The translations under genes and the position numbers were made by a program. Positions 33,441-45,936 of a stretch of 64,000 nucleotides of DNA are shown one piece after another. The notes beneath the pieces were generated by a model, which saw only the letters and a program-made list of their open reading frames with translations, was not told the origin of the DNA and searched no databases. Position 1 is the first letter of the stretch, and the number at the start of each line of letters is the position of its first letter. Origin of the DNA: Bolinopsis microptera (Eukaryota; Ctenophora; Tentaculata; Lobata; Bolinopsidae); NCBI RefSeq assembly GCF_026151205.1, contig NC_087075.1, positions 9,479,303-9,543,302 of the forward strand, in the 5' to 3' direction.

Positions 33441-33832
33441 AAAGTGAAAGAGAATCTAATTTGTAATTATAACATCGCGCGGGGAATAATATTGGTCACG
33501 TACGTGTTATAGTAAAACTATACTATAAGTATACGAATACCTAACGATTCCCTTAAAAATAAGGATAATCTATAAATCACTTTGACGCGGGACTGGGAAG
33601 CTATTCTCGCACATAACTTAGGAATCCAAAATTACTAGGTCTACTAGAGAAGGTTCCAAAATCAAACCAGCAATGATAAGTTTATCTTATTGAACTTTAT
33701 TTAATTTTAATTTTGAATGGACACAAATTCAAATTGACCGCTTGAGAGTCTGAGAAGAGGCCCCAGCTAGGGCATAGCGTAGATATATTAATATCCGTTT
33801 AACCTTAAATAGTCTGCCCATTTACGTTCAAG
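33441..33832. mobile_element. 392-bp retrotransposed element with 15-bp target duplication
   Basis: Flanked exactly by TCGAGTGGTATGGTG at 33426-33440 and 33833-33847. A near-identical copy lies at 35480-35862. The long exact duplication fits target-primed insertion. The element starts AAAGTGAAAGAGAATCTAAT and contains CGCGCGGGGAATAATATTGG, also found in the inverted duplication at 31.2 and 43.1 kb. There is no open frame. Confidence 0.7.
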
Positions 33833-33847
33833 TCGAGTGGTATGGTG

Positions 33848-35479
33848 CTTAGCACCGAATATGGTATAGTTTCAGAATGGCGAAGTTACCCCATATTGCA
33901 GGGTAAATTCGCCCTGATTTCAGTGGAACCAATCTAGCTGACTATTTATGCCTGGCTGATGTGGTTCATACGAAAACATTTGCTTTACCAATCCTGTTCA
34001 TATGAGCTATAAACTTTTTCAAGTACTCGTGTCGTATTTTCTAAATAACATGAAATAGCTGTAAAACAAGGCGAAGTTCCCCCATTCTACGGTACTATAT
34101 TTCATGTACACATCTATTTTCCAAACAGTTTAAGTTAAAGCCTAAAGTTACCGGTACGTGACCAGAACTGCATTGAGTGCACACGTGCGAATTTGATTTT
34201 ACGCACGAATTAGTTTTAAATGTTAGACCAATTAGAAATTTATCTAATACACAACTTTACTTCTATACACTTCAGTGATTGGGCTGATGACTCCAGTGAA
34301 AGGGCTGGTGACTCTAGCAAAAGTGCTGGTGACGATGAGAAAGACCATAAACTGCAGGGATTCCTTCGGGAGCATGTAAGATTATATCCAAAGTTTGTTC
34401 GCCAATGGGGTGTGTCTGGGTGTCAAAGATCTTCAAGGTGGGTGCTACTTGTGATGAACTCTAGAAGGATGGGATGGTAATACTCGGTCTGGCCGTCTGG
34501 AAGCCCATAGAATTCCAGTTCAGAAACTGAGTAAGGAGGTGCGGCTACTGATGAGAAGCATCCTTAAAGTTTATTTGGGTTAGAAACGACATCTGGGTCC
34601 CTACCCTCGCACAAGATTATTCTCAACTTTCTTGTTGTGTTCCACAACTACCAATAAGTATACTTACCTTTATGTACATGATATCTTTCTATAACATATT
34701 CTCTATACAATATTGTTTCTCCTATAATTATATATTGTACACGACAGACATAAAACTTATCCTGACTGCCATCTTCTGTGTTCTCAGTTTACAATGGTTT
34801 CCTGCGGACCCTAATTCTTTCTAACAAAAACGTAGTCTGTGCTATCAGCTAGTTATAAGTGTCCAAGCCTATAAATAATGTTTTTCTTCTATCCGCACCC
34901 CGAGATCGAGATGTAAGCCTTCTAACGAATTACCTTCAGCAGTTCCATAACTTAAGGTAGATACCATACTATACTATTTGTATCACGTCGCGATCCCCAC
35001 CGACATGTCATTACTTTCTCTAAGTAGATCTTGAAGTGAAAATCGTTTCCGATTTTAGCGTTGATGTCGCTGAAAATTTCCGTGGTTGTTAGACTTGCCA
35101 AAAGCAAAAGTTCTTACTTCTTTCTGATCAAGGTATTCCATTAGCGTTGCATTACCATTAGCCTTAGGTAAAGGTATAAAATTCGATAACTGTTTTATCG
35201 TCTTATCGGTATCCGCGTGGTTTTCTGATCTAATTCTACCGGCCGAATGGCAAAGCGATAAACATTATTTTTCATAACACATCCGCGTTTTCCAACCAGT
35301 TTAAGTTAAATAAGGTTAACGGTGACCAGTCCTATGGACAATGACATGGAGCCTATTACCTATGACTATAAATCTATAATAATGCAATTCACAGTTGCAT
35401 TTTGACGTACTTTTGGGAGTACCAAAAGCGCGCAAACTAAATATATTTTACGCGCGAATCTGTTTTTGAAGTAAACTGA
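33848..35479. other. Spacer between direct repeats; no firm gene
   Basis: Holds an 86-codon plus-strand frame at 34220-34480 with a D/S-rich repeat (DDSSERAGDSSKSAGDDEKD) and no recognised family, plus scattered element ends such as ATTTTACGCGCGAAT. Not called a gene. Confidence 0.35.
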
Positions 35480-35862
35480 AAGTGAAAGAGAATCTAATTT
35501 GTAATGACATCGCGCGGGGAATAATATTGGTCACGTACGTGTTATAGTAAAACTATACTATAAGTATACGAATACCTAACGATTCCCTTAAAAATAAGGA
35601 TAATCTATAAATCACTTTGACGCGGGACTGGGAAGCTATTCTCGCACATAACTTAGGAATCCAAAATTACTAGGTCTACTAGAGAAGGTTCCAAAATCAA
35701 ACCAGCAATGATAAGTTTATCTTATTGAACTTTATTTAATTTTAATTTTGAATGGGCACAAATTCAAATTGAACGCTTGAGAGTCTGAGAAGAGGCCCCA
35801 GCTAGGGCATAGCGTACATATATTAATATCCGTTTAACCTTAAATAGTCTGCCCATTTACGT
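35480..35862. mobile_element. Second copy of the 392-bp element
   Basis: Matches 33441-33832 over its whole length with a short deletion near its start and few substitutions. It is preceded by sequence related to 43060-43090 and followed directly by the GTGGCAC element. Confidence 0.7.
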
Positions 35863-35865
35863 TGA

Positions 35866-36163
35866 GCCGACCTTATTACGTAAATGTGGCACTATGGCAC
35901 TTGCGGCACTAACATGTGGCATTTGCGGCACTAACATGTGGCACTTGTGGCACTTTCATATGTAGCATGCGGCACTTGCGGCACTCACATGGGGCACTTG
36001 CGGCACTTTCATATGTAGCATGCGGCACTTGCGGCACTATCATTTGATAGCATGCTGCATATGATAGTGCCGCAAGTGCCACATGTGAGTGCCGCAAGTG
36101 CCACATGCTACATATGATAGTGCTGCAAGTGCCACATGTGAGTGCCATAAGTGCCACATGTTA
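35866..36163. mobile_element. Foldback element of GTGGCACTTGCGGCAC units, inserted in a GPCR exon
   Basis: Begins GCCGACCTTATTACGTAAAT and consists of tandem GTGGCACTTGCGGCACT units that invert at about 36050 to AGTGCCGCAAGTGCCACATG. The right side lacks the expected terminal sequence and abuts GPCR coding sequence. A related, more complete element is at 40422-41060. Confidence 0.8.
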
Positions 36164-38126
36164 TTGCATGAATCAAGTTGAGGGTGAAAATGATGCAGGA
36201 ACTTAAAATTATGGCTTTATAAGGAATCCTGATAAATGATACAGTGCACTGGATGCTCCTTACAATACTCATCAAAGAAACTATCAAGAGAGATCCGTGA
36301 CTTGCAAAAGAGAAGATCACCCCCAAAATATCGCAGTAAACGCTCGACCTCCACCAGACAGAGCGTACACAATAGCCTCCAGTATATCGGAGAACGAGGG
36401 ATGCCAGCACGATGAAGCAAAGATAAATTCCCATCATAAAGTCATATGCAAATATTTGTATGCAAAGAAGTCTATCAGTTTTCGCAATAACATTAGTGGC
36501 TGTGCGTTTCATTGCTTTATAACCGTTCCTTAAATTCAGAATCAAAACAGCTAATCCAAAGATGAGATTTAAACACGAGAGAGCATTCGATTTTATGAGG
36601 GATTTTGGAGAAGCTATGTTGCCTAGGTCACAGTCAATATTACACTCATCCATATTATTTGGACAATCTTTAACTTGATCGCATTTCTTATCCAGTGAAA
36701 CCGACATTGCCCTTTCGCTTGTGGACACATTTTCAAGGTGGTTATAGCAGTAGAATCTGCCCGGACATCCAACTTCATCTTCACCATTTGTACAGTCTAT
36801 TTCATTGTCACAAATTGACAACAGACTGGGCTTTTTATCGGCATCAAGGCTTTGACAAAAATGTAGTGCAGGAGTTTTAAAAATATTGTTTAAGCCTAGG
36901 AGCTTGCAAAACTTATACCATTGATCTGATTTTGAAAAATAACTGCTGCAATTATTTTCACAGAACATTATTAACTGCTCATGCTGGTTAAACCATATTC
37001 TATTTTCAGAACGACTGTAATCGATTATGCATTGCGCAACTGGATTTTCCCTTTTTAACCTATTCTGGTGTCTCTGATCGTTGTTTGGACAGAAACTCTC
37101 GTCACTACCGTCTAAACAGTCTTCTTTGTTATCGCAAATCTGAGGCGGGAGGTGCAGTCATATTCATAAAACAAACAGGAATATGTTTATTATTATTAGA
37201 AACGTGCGATAAACAAGTGGGGAGTTAATAATCTGTCGATGATCGCTTAAATTTAAGAGTTGTTTAAATGTAAATTATCAGTGACTGTTGACCCTTCGAT
37301 CGCTTACACACAAAACTAAAGGGTTGCTTAAGGATTCTTAAGCATGCTAAATGCACGAAATTATATAAGGGCCGATTATGGATTGACTACAATGAGACAC
37401 AATAAGCTGCCCAATCTATGACCAAGTAATCTACCGACGAACGGAAGTTAGGGGCGACAAGGTTTGTTATTAAATTTGGTTAATTTTCGAACTTTGTTCT
37501 TTTGTTGACAGTGACAAATTTAAACGCCGTAGTATTATATAGGAATGTCGCCATTAGTGATCATTCGCACTGTTGTATTGATAAAGAAAAATATTTTCTT
37601 ATTTTTTCGTTACCTGTGGAAATGAGACACATCCAGGCTGTTGAGCACAGTAGAAGACCGGAGTCTGGGTTACTGACTGCTCGGTAGTCTCCCCTCCGCA
37701 ACCACACTCGTCAGTTAAGCAATCAGAGACACCATCACAGACGTAATATACAGGGATCAAACAAGTCCAATTTGTTATGTCCAATACTGGATATTTGTGT
37801 ATCGACATGGGGCAAGCATGAATGTCTTCAGGTGATAGAAGTAATGTGTCCATATTCTTCATTATGTTGTTATAAAATGGTCTATTGTATGTCAATGAGG
37901 TTTCATTGACATTCCGATGAAGGAAATAGTCAACATCATCTCTGCACGTTCCTCTCGGAAAATCTGCAAGTCCTATCGAGTAAAGAGGTGGACTTTTGTA
38001 CACTTCCGTAGTTATTATTACCTTTTCTTTAGACAAGGGTTCTCGTGGGTCATTGGAGCCGAGGACGAGGTCAAGGATGAAAACTTGAATTAATATTCCT
38101 ATTATTAAATGGCTCCTTCTTGTCAT
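36164..38126 (-). pseudogene. LDLa-repeat GPCR truncated after TM4 by a repeat element
   Basis: Exon 1 (38126-37614, 171 codons, phase 0) starts MTRRSHLIIGILIQVFILDL, a signal peptide, and contains CDGVSDCLTDECGC. Donor CACAG/GTAACG joins exon 2 at 37139, and the two together complete an LDLa module (ICDNKEDCLDGSDESFC). Exon 2 adds ICDNEIDCTNGEDEVGC and KCDQVKDCPNNMDEC, then TM1-TM4 (LIFGLAVLILNLRNG; the TM3 end reads SLMSIVRSIQ). At about 36164 the coding sequence runs into GTGGCAC repeats and stops shortly afterwards, so TM5-TM7 are missing. It is a paralogue of the intact gene at 22.5-27.1 kb with the same architecture. Everything upstream of the break is free of stops, so the loss is recent. 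Confidence 0.72.
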
Positions 38127-38230
38127 GACACTAATTTTCAAGGACTGCCAGAAAATTCGGTATGCACGAGTGCAGCTGTCCAACGTTCAAAGAAAGAGGA
38201 AGAAAACTCGACTGCCCTATATCTTAGATA

Positions 38231-39066
38231 CCTTATCGGACCTTATTTGGACGGACATTACATGAACGGACATAATTATGAACGGACATTAATATGAACG
38301 CTCGAAGGCATTCAAAACCATCAAAAATCCGAATTTTTTCAATTTTTTTGACGTTTTTTAATTTCAGCAAATGATTTTTAAATCCATTTTTTATACAGTA
38401 AGTAAGAAAAGCAGTCATTAAGCAGTAAAAATGTTAAAATATGTGTTCATGATCAGTTTCTAATATCACATACCTATCATCTTCATCAAATGGGTTTTCG
38501 CGCATGAAATAGTCCATGCTTAAAGCATCAGTGATTTCTAGCTTTATGGAAACCTTTTTTATCAAACTACCCCGGTCCTGCATTTCAGCGTTAACTTTTA
38601 CAAGCCATTCGGCGTGAAGTGGTTTTATCTTAGACAACTTAAGGTTAACCTTAACATCACGTGGAGCTTTCCTAGCACTGTTTCATTACCGCCCCCGAGT
38701 AATATGAACTATAATAACAACTTCGGACAATGTCCTTGGCAACACGATTTACCGTTATATCTAGAGGCTGGAACAAGTTTGTCATGTTGGCGGGGACTAG
38801 CTTATGAACTATGTTGTTGAGTGCCATAATTTCATTGACTTTTTTCCGCCAAATGACCCTTGGAGAACCTTTCCGTCGTTAACTTACGGCACAATAAAGT
38901 TGTCAAAGTTGTCATATTCTGGGCAAAAAATTCGAAATGGAAAAATTTCAACGGACTTTAACTTGGACGGACATTAATCGAACGGACTTTATTTGAACGG
39001 ACATTAATATGAACGCTAGGGCCTCCAGCGTTCAAGTAATGTCCGTCCAAATAAGGTCCGATAAGG
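38231..39066. mobile_element. 836-bp MITE of the CCTTATCGGAC family
   Basis: The ends CCTTATCGGACCTTATTTGG and complement are inverted, with TA on each side. Subterminal repeats of GAACGGACATTA type fill the first 75 bp and last 130 bp. The copy at 56782-57101 is an internally deleted relative. Confidence 0.8.
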
Positions 39067-39099
39067 TAGTTTATTAAATACAGAATAAATACACGAATC

Positions 39100-39630
39100 A
39101 ACGCTCGCGTTCTTGAAGATATTATTTTTAAGAAACCACTCAGCAAAATAATATAATTTGATCAATAGCAATTATTCCATGTTTGATGCTGTATCGAAAA
39201 ATAAATTTGTAAAACTAAGCACTAAGAATAAGATCCTGATCAGTAAGAGAGCGTTGATTTGTGAGAAAGCGCGATCCGCGAGCGTTGATTCGTGGATTAA
39301 TAAACATTTATTCTGTATTTAATAAATTTTTATCGTGGTGTCTGCAGTTTCTGTTGCGGCTACTGCTGCAGCCTCGGGCATTGCATCATAGATTTTTAAA
39401 GAATTGATTGAGGCGATGAAAAAATGTCAAGGTATAGATAAGCGTGTTTAAGTACGCTCCCAACCGGGCAACATGTAGAGATACCGCATTTTTTCCAGCC
39501 ATGCCGGTATCCAGTCTTCTCCTTTTATAGCAGAGAGGTGGAACCGTACCACAGTAGGACTCCACATCGCCGACATTGTAAACATTGTATTGCAATGTCA
39601 AATTTTAATTGAATATGTAAAGTTTTTTGT
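39100..39630. other. No gene seen
   Basis: AT-rich, with CGCGAGCGTTGATTCGTG-type direct repeats near 39098 and 39278 flanking AAATACAGAATAAA motifs. Possibly an old element. Nothing coding. Confidence 0.4.
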
Positions 39631-39812
39631 CGCACTTTAGGTCGTGTCGCACTACAGTACAGGTATCGTACTGTAGTGCGACAGTGTCGGCCTTGAAAAT
39701 TCTCTGTCGCACTACGGTACGTGTTGCACTACGATCCAGGTAGCGTACTTTAGTGCGACAGTGTCGAACTTGAAGGTTTTGCACTAGGGTACGTGTCGCA
39801 CTACAGTACGGA
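39631..39812. repeat. Cluster of GTCGCACTACAGTAC stem-loops
   Basis: GTCGCACTACAGTAC and its complement GTACTGTAGTGCGAC alternate several times with small changes, allowing two or three nested hairpins. Confidence 0.75.
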
Positions 39813-40421
39813 AACCAGGGGACCAGGTGAGAAGACTCATAATATTAATAACAAGGTTGGAAATGTCTCGTCCGTATATAAAAGTTTGGCATTGAAATTA
39901 GATTTACCGTGGACGATCAGAGTATTATACCTATCAACGGATGGTACCCGTAATCTTACTGGGCGGCGCTCTATGCAATTATGAACATAAATATAATAGC
40001 CTGGGGTCCCCAGGTAACCCGTAATAAAAATGGTTAATATTTGTTTTAATTGTTCATGTTTCAGAAATTAGAACCGGCAACGAGACGCATCTCATTTTCA
40101 GCATGTTATAAACATTTAAGTGTAAGTTCATATGCTCTGTTATGTGTTGAGTTCAGCTTTTATGGTTAAGGTTATCTAGGCTAACTTCAAGCTTACTGGT
40201 CTCTTGCTCGCTTCTCAGCAAGAAAGACTAGCAAGCTAGGTAACTATAAACTTAAACCGTATTACTCCAAACTCTGACCATAAACAGTAAAATTTGCTGT
40301 TTGCGTTTAACTGGTATTTAACGTGTCCAAAATAGCAGTGTTTTTGTTAATCAACAATAACAAATAATGAAATAAACCATTAGGGAAGCAATTTTTTATG
40401 TCATGGAGAGATTTGGAATGA

Positions 40422-41060
40422 GCCGACCTTATCACGTAAATGTGGCACTGTGGCACTTGTGGCACTATATCATGTGGCACTTGCTGCACTCACATGTGGC
40501 ACATGTGGCACTAACATATGTAACATGTGGCACATGTAGTTGACCGATGATCACAATAGTAATACAATCATGTTATTTGTAATTCGTAATCGTATGTAAT
40601 TATGGTTCATATATATGATAAGAACACTGATCAATTCAAGCTTAACAAGCCAAATTATGATATCAATCATTAAACAAATTAATATCGTCTTGAGCGTTAT
40701 TTATGATTGCTGATCGCAGTATGAATCGGGCAGAATTATATTTCACGATAATATCGTAAAAATCAATTTTATAACTTAAAGTTGAAGTAGCAACCAGTTC
40801 AGTTGACGATTCTTGCAACAACAAAAAAAGCAGTATTGTACCTAACTATGCAGCATATTGGAGCCACAAGTGCCACATGTGAGTGCCACTAGTGCCGCAT
40901 GCTGCATATGATAGTGTCGCAAGTGCCACATGTGAGTGCCACAAGTGCCACATGCTACATGATGATAGTGTCGCAAGTGCCACATGTGAGTGCCGCAAGT
41001 GCCACATGATAGTGCCACAAGTGCCACAGTGCCACATTTACGTTATAAGGTTGTCTGTTT
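40422..41060. mobile_element. GTGGCAC foldback element, about 640 bp
   Basis: The left end GCCGACCTTATCACGTAAAT with GTGGCACTTGTGGCAC units pairs with a right end of CACTTGTGGCACT complements ending in TTACGTTATAAGGT. The centre (40525-40850) is unique AT-rich DNA without a gene. Same family as 35866-36163. Confidence 0.7.
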
Positions 41061-41222
41061 ACGTTCAAGTCAACGCCCGTACGTAACGGTAAACGTTTGA
41101 ATGCCTCCGGGCTCCGAGCGTTCATTTTGATGTCCGTTTTTAACTTTAAATGGATACAATGAGATAAAACAATGTTGTCGGAATTAGACAGTAAATAAAC
41201 AATAATGAATAAAAATAAGTCA

Positions 41223-41690
41223 CTAGTATAGCAATAAGCAAATAATAATGAAATTATTGCTCCTTAATTCGTGAATTTGCGTTAACATAAATAAGGTCTC
41301 GCTGCTTGTTAACTGTGAGGCGGTTTCTTTTTTTGTAATCATCCAGTCGTACAAGCTCCAATTCGTCTCACAGGGTGAGGCTGATGTCGATTGCGACAGC
41401 GCTTTCATTGCAAAACTCTGTAGTTGCGAGTTCGGGTACCTCGCAACCGAAGTTGCTCCAACAAGAGACTGGACCGTCAGAATCTTGGCTAAAACTTGAG
41501 GCAGCGTCAGTAGAGAATAATCCTCTTTTCTCTCGGTAGAACGTGTACTGCGAAAGTATCTTCTTCTTTGTTGCGCCGTCACACCACGTGTCCATGACAT
41601 CTAGAAACTCCTTCCAGACATCCTGATTCGTGTGTTGATCATATCCCTGATATATAAGCCGGGTGAACACAAAACCCTACTGAATGTAGG
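41223..41690 (-). pseudogene. hAT transposase C-terminal remnant, frameshifted
   Basis: Minus-strand frame one reads KEFLDVMDTWCDGATKKKIL, YREKRGLFSTDAA and CWSNFGCEVPELATTEF. The match then continues in another frame with LSQSTSASPCETNWSLYDWM and LTSSETLFMLTQIHELRSN. These correspond to the end of a hAT transposase and its dimerisation domain (W..FG..VPEL.., S..S.CE.NWS.YD). The frame shift at about 41400 and loss of the catalytic part make it a pseudogene. The upstream boundary near 41690 is abrupt. Confidence 0.65.
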
Positions 41691-42149
41691 GGGGAATGGA
41701 GCTCGAGCCACCTTTTGTTGGCAAGACTGACCATATCGCTTTTAGTTTTATAGTTTCAATTGCGAAAAGCAAAATTTGCTAACTTTAAGGTGAACAGATA
41801 ATATTTGTAATAAATTACACCGATGAAACCAACAGGAATCTTAAGACTATTGTCTGAAATCTAAGCAAGACTATTATCGGCTCGAGAATTGAGCATAAAT
41901 AGTCGACTTCTATTCAGAAACACTAGCGGAGTTTTAGGGCCTGAAACGTGCATGCATGCGCGCTAAAACTCTTTTCACTCATCTAGAACATGTAAAATTG
42001 CGGGAAACGATGGCGTGTCGACGTGTTAATATTTTAAATCTGATTAACGTTCCTTTATACATATGTTCCGAACGTTAAAATCATTTAGCGAACGCGTTCA
42101 CAAACTATTTTTAGTGAACGTTCCGTACGTTCACTACAACTAAGCCGGG

Positions 42150-42850
42150 TGTCTATCAAAGTAAATACTCATACTGTGACAATGGCATCAACTGTGTGGC
42201 ACCCGATATCCTAAAAAGAGTAGATATTGACAATATAATCCTTAATCTGTTTAACCGTGCTACTGCTATTAGTATTGTGGATGGAGATTGGAGATGCTCC
42301 CGCCCATTCATGCATGGCGGATTATCAATATTGTCCCAATGTCCAAAATAGGAAATCTCACAAAGGCTGACAACTACATTAAGTGGTTCACCATCATCAA
42401 TTGTCAGCAAAACTCTCAACCGCATGATCCTTATCAGTTAAGTTGAGAGAGACCCGCTCGGGGTATTCTGATGAACATACTGACAGCATGCCTACGGTAT
42501 CCGTATAGTATTCCAAGGCCCATAAGTTAGGCTGATTCGACACTATGGAAAAATCCATTCTTGCAGGAGTTATGCAAGGGAATACGCTACCTGTTTGTCA
42601 TAACTTATATTGAAGCTGTGTTGTGCAAAAGTCATAGAAGGTCGTGATCAATTGGCTTCAAACTCGTTGTAATAGACCAAAATCATATGTCATATGTAAG
42701 ACCATGAAGATTATACTTTTCCGAGCCACCGTTGAGCCTGTATTGTTCTATGGCTGAGACCCATTGGATATCAGTTAGTTGCTGTCTGATAACTATAATA
42801 AGCGTATCAATGGCTGTTACAGTAGGCCCTCAACAGTTGAATACCATCCC
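42150..42850 (+). pseudogene. LINE reverse-transcriptase remnant
   Basis: Broken plus-strand frames recall the fingers and palm regions of a LINE reverse transcriptase: INCVAPDILKRVDIDNIIL, VPMSKIGNLTKADNYIKWF, KTLNRMIL, GVMQGNTLP and KIILFRATVEPVLFYGSET. Several frame changes and stops are present. The end of this remnant is shared with the opposite arm at 31515-31680. Confidence 0.5.
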
Positions 42851-44123
42851 CAATCCACAGTGATGATCAGTCGAAGCATAATGAAACTATATAAGCCAAG
42901 TATTTAGCGAGACACAATGATGAACTGGCCGATCAAGCACTTTTTGGGATTCCCAGCATGAAATAACAACACCTGTTTCAAAAAAGTTAAAGTTAAAGAT
43001 TAAACTTACCGTTGCCTAATTCTGAGAACATGGAACGCACACGTGCAAATATGATTTTACGCGCGAATTACCCAGAAACTGAAACTTAATGCTGAAAGAG
43101 AATCTAATCACTATGACTAATTGCGTCGCGCGGGGAATAATTTTGGTCACGTACATCATTTTGTGTTTCCTTTTAAATACAATTACCAGTGCAGAGAGTG
43201 GTTTCAGAAACGCAAATTCAACTTGCAAAGATGAATTTACCTGGGAACGGTACCTCGCTCAGGCTTTTGTATTTATTAAGTTAAACACATTGATTTAACA
43301 TTGAACATATTATGGCGATTAAAAATATGCCTATAGCAGATAGGGCGGAATGACAGGTTCAGCAACGCCCAGGACTTACAAGCAGCAAATTCTGCTACTG
43401 CTAGTGCTATCACGGAGAATCAAAGCAAATATTATAGTGGTACCGTGGCATGTCCATTCTTGGTCAGCGTTGTATAGGTTGCATGGATAAGTCCCTGCTT
43501 GCTGTTGGCGTTGCTGCGGTGAGGCTAGCTGGAACAATTGTCGTAGAACTTTTTGGCTTCGTACTCTCTTCACTTCTTTCTCCGCACAAAACTGTTTAAT
43601 CCGTGGGAGGCCCTGTTATTCAAATAAAGTTCTAAACCCTCAATCAAGCGTTTAGTTCTAAAACTGGTTATATTATGAAAATTGTAGTTTTGTAGCTTTT
43701 CTCATAACTATCGTCCTATCGAACTGATGATCAATAAACATCACGCGGTTTGCTACAATCAAGTTAATATAAGGGGTCGTTTACGTATCAGCAGAGGGGT
43801 CTTCCAAATTGCAAATGATTACGATTGACCAGATAATATTGTAATTTTGGCACAATAGCACAATACTCATAGCGATACCCGGATTTAACATTTAAACAAT
43901 TTGTAATCGTATTGCCATGCAGTGTTTGTGTAACTGAAGATAGTAATCGCTTTTCTTGTCAAAAAGTTAATATTTATTTCCTTCGATGGTAAATTATTTT
44001 GTCCTAACTTCATATATTTTCTAATAATATAAAATTGGTTTAGGACCAATACAATGTCAATAAGTCATGTGGCATGTAAGGCGCCAACGACAAATTGCTA
44101 AAAGGCGCGGCGCAACTGCTGAA

Positions 44124-44372
44124 AACTGCCACTAACTGTCACTAACTGCCACTAACTGCCACTAACTGCCACTAACTGCCACTAACTGCTACAAACTGCC
44201 ACTAACTGCTGCAAACGGCGCGCACAGTGCGTGGGCGCGATTGTAGCAGTTAGTGGCAGTTAGTGGCAGTTAGTAGCAGTTAGTAACAGTTAGTAGCAGT
44301 TAGTGGCAGTTTGTGGCAGTTAGTGGCAGTTAGTGGCAGTTAGTGGCAGTTAGTAGCAGTTAGTGGCAGTTT
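44124..44372. repeat. Foldback array of CTGCCACTAA units
   Basis: Short left array, GC-rich centre with GCGTGGGCGCGATTG, then a longer inverted array. Lies in the insertion within the right arm. Confidence 0.9.
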
Positions 44373-44397
44373 CTTTGCACTTAGCTCCTCCTGTGGT

Positions 44398-44475
44398 TAG
44401 GGTTAGGGTTGTGGTTAAGATTATGGATAGCTTCGGGGTTATGGTTAGGGTTAGGGTTGGGATTAGGGTTTATGT
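44398..44475. repeat. Interstitial TTAGGG-like tract
   Basis: GGTTAGGGTTAGGGTTGTGGTTA followed after 30 bp by a second GGTTAGGGTTAGGGTTGGGATTAGGG-type stretch. Degenerate copies of the animal telomere repeat, internal to a mobile element, not a chromosome end. Confidence 0.8.
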
Positions 44476-45717
44476 AAAACCGTTTTGTACGGCTGCATGC
44501 AAAACCAAAAAAACCAAAGTCACGTGAAATTTTTGGGCGAGCGATTTAGTAAGAGCCAGAAAACAATGGTACAAAAATTTTGAAAATCCGAGCAAGTTTA
44601 TTTTTATCGTGCACCCCTCTACTAGAGGTGATAGATTTTCAACAGCACGTTTGGCGTCGCGCGTCACATCGAGTTTACCTTTCACACGCTGCATTTAGTT
44701 TAGTAGTCATGACAACGACATGACTTTGCAAAGTTTAAAAGCTGCGATCTTTAATTTAGCCAAAAATCAAACTTTTCGGTTTAATTCAGAATCTAAGTTG
44801 TCCCCAATTGTGCTCCTGGGGAGCCTCCTTTAAATTTACGAGACGGACATTTTGTTGAAAACCGGAAGGTTCTATCTATTTTACTTTTGGAGATATTCCC
44901 CGGCCGGTAGGGTTTGCTGCACTGTTAACATACTCATAGTCTGGGCAGCACCCTTCTAAATCCGAAAAGTTTTATACTTGTAGTGATAATATTTGGTAGA
45001 ATTCGGTCCAGGACAAGCTATTAAATTTTTTGCTGCGCTCCGATCTATCACAGCAGTTTTCCTAATACCGTAGAGAAGTTTTTTTTATTAACAAATAAAA
45101 CTCGATTACTATACTCCTAGCCTGATACGAACTAAATTAAAAATTGCTCATAACGAACTTATCATCTTATCATAAATAAAAATAAATGCTGTTAACTGTG
45201 AGCTTTTGCTGGTCCCATGAATATAATTATTATTCAATGGATATGATATAAATATACATATACTTGCACGTTTACGAGTTTTCTGAATCTATTACACAAT
45301 ACACGACTTCTCATTTCATAATTTGTAATTCATATCAAACATTTATATACTCATGCGAGAACAAAATATTTAATGTCGAAACTAACAGTAACAGTAACAC
45401 AAGCAGTCATATTGACGTGTTGTAAAACGGCCGACCGTTTACTACAAGTTAAGCCAAATCAAATCAAAACATAGTTTTTTAAAAACGTATACGCTATCTG
45501 CAACATTTGACATCTAGCGCAACGTGCACAGTTTGGTTTAGTCAACAATGTTACCTGGGGACCTCAGGCTATCATGTTCATTAATGAATAGAGATTCGGC
45601 GGAATGACAGGCTGAGCTGTGAGCGCGGCCCAGTAATCAACAATGCAGCTCTAAACGCTGCGGACTTGCTATTATAAAAATTGATGAGCGCTCGATTTGA
45701 AATCCCGACGCGCATAA

Positions 45718-45936
45718 AAACTGCCACTAACTGCTACTAACTGCCACTAACTGCCACTAACTGCCACTAACTGCTACTGTCGCGCGCAAATGCGTGGGCG
45801 CGATTGTAGCAGTTAGTGGCAGTTAGTGGCAGTTAGTGGCAGTTAGTAGCAGTTAGTGGCAGTTTGTAGCAGTTAGTGGCAGTTTGTGGCAGTTAGTGGC
45901 AGTTAGTGGCAGTTAGTGGCAGTTAGTAGCAGTTAG
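45718..45936. repeat. Foldback array of CTGCCACTAA units
   Basis: Mirror counterpart of the array at 29369-29577, with the same CGCGCAAATGCGTGGGCGCG centre. Confidence 0.9.

Noticed and set aside
33441-35862. LTR retrotransposon with the two 390-bp repeats as LTRs
   Set aside because: The first copy alone is flanked by a 15-bp target duplication and the spacer has no gag, protease or polymerase frame; two separate insertions fit better.
40842-41037. Minus-strand histidine/tryptophan-rich repeat frames (CGTHMWHLRHYH)
   Set aside because: Translations of the GTGGCAC foldback units; the same pattern follows the break in the GPCR remnant.
42156-42425. Minus-strand 89-codon frame
   Set aside because: The opposite strand shows reverse-transcriptase blocks, so this is a shadow.
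44398-44475. Chromosome end
   Set aside because: The telomere-like repeats are degenerate, short and embedded in mobile DNA with sequence continuing on both sides.
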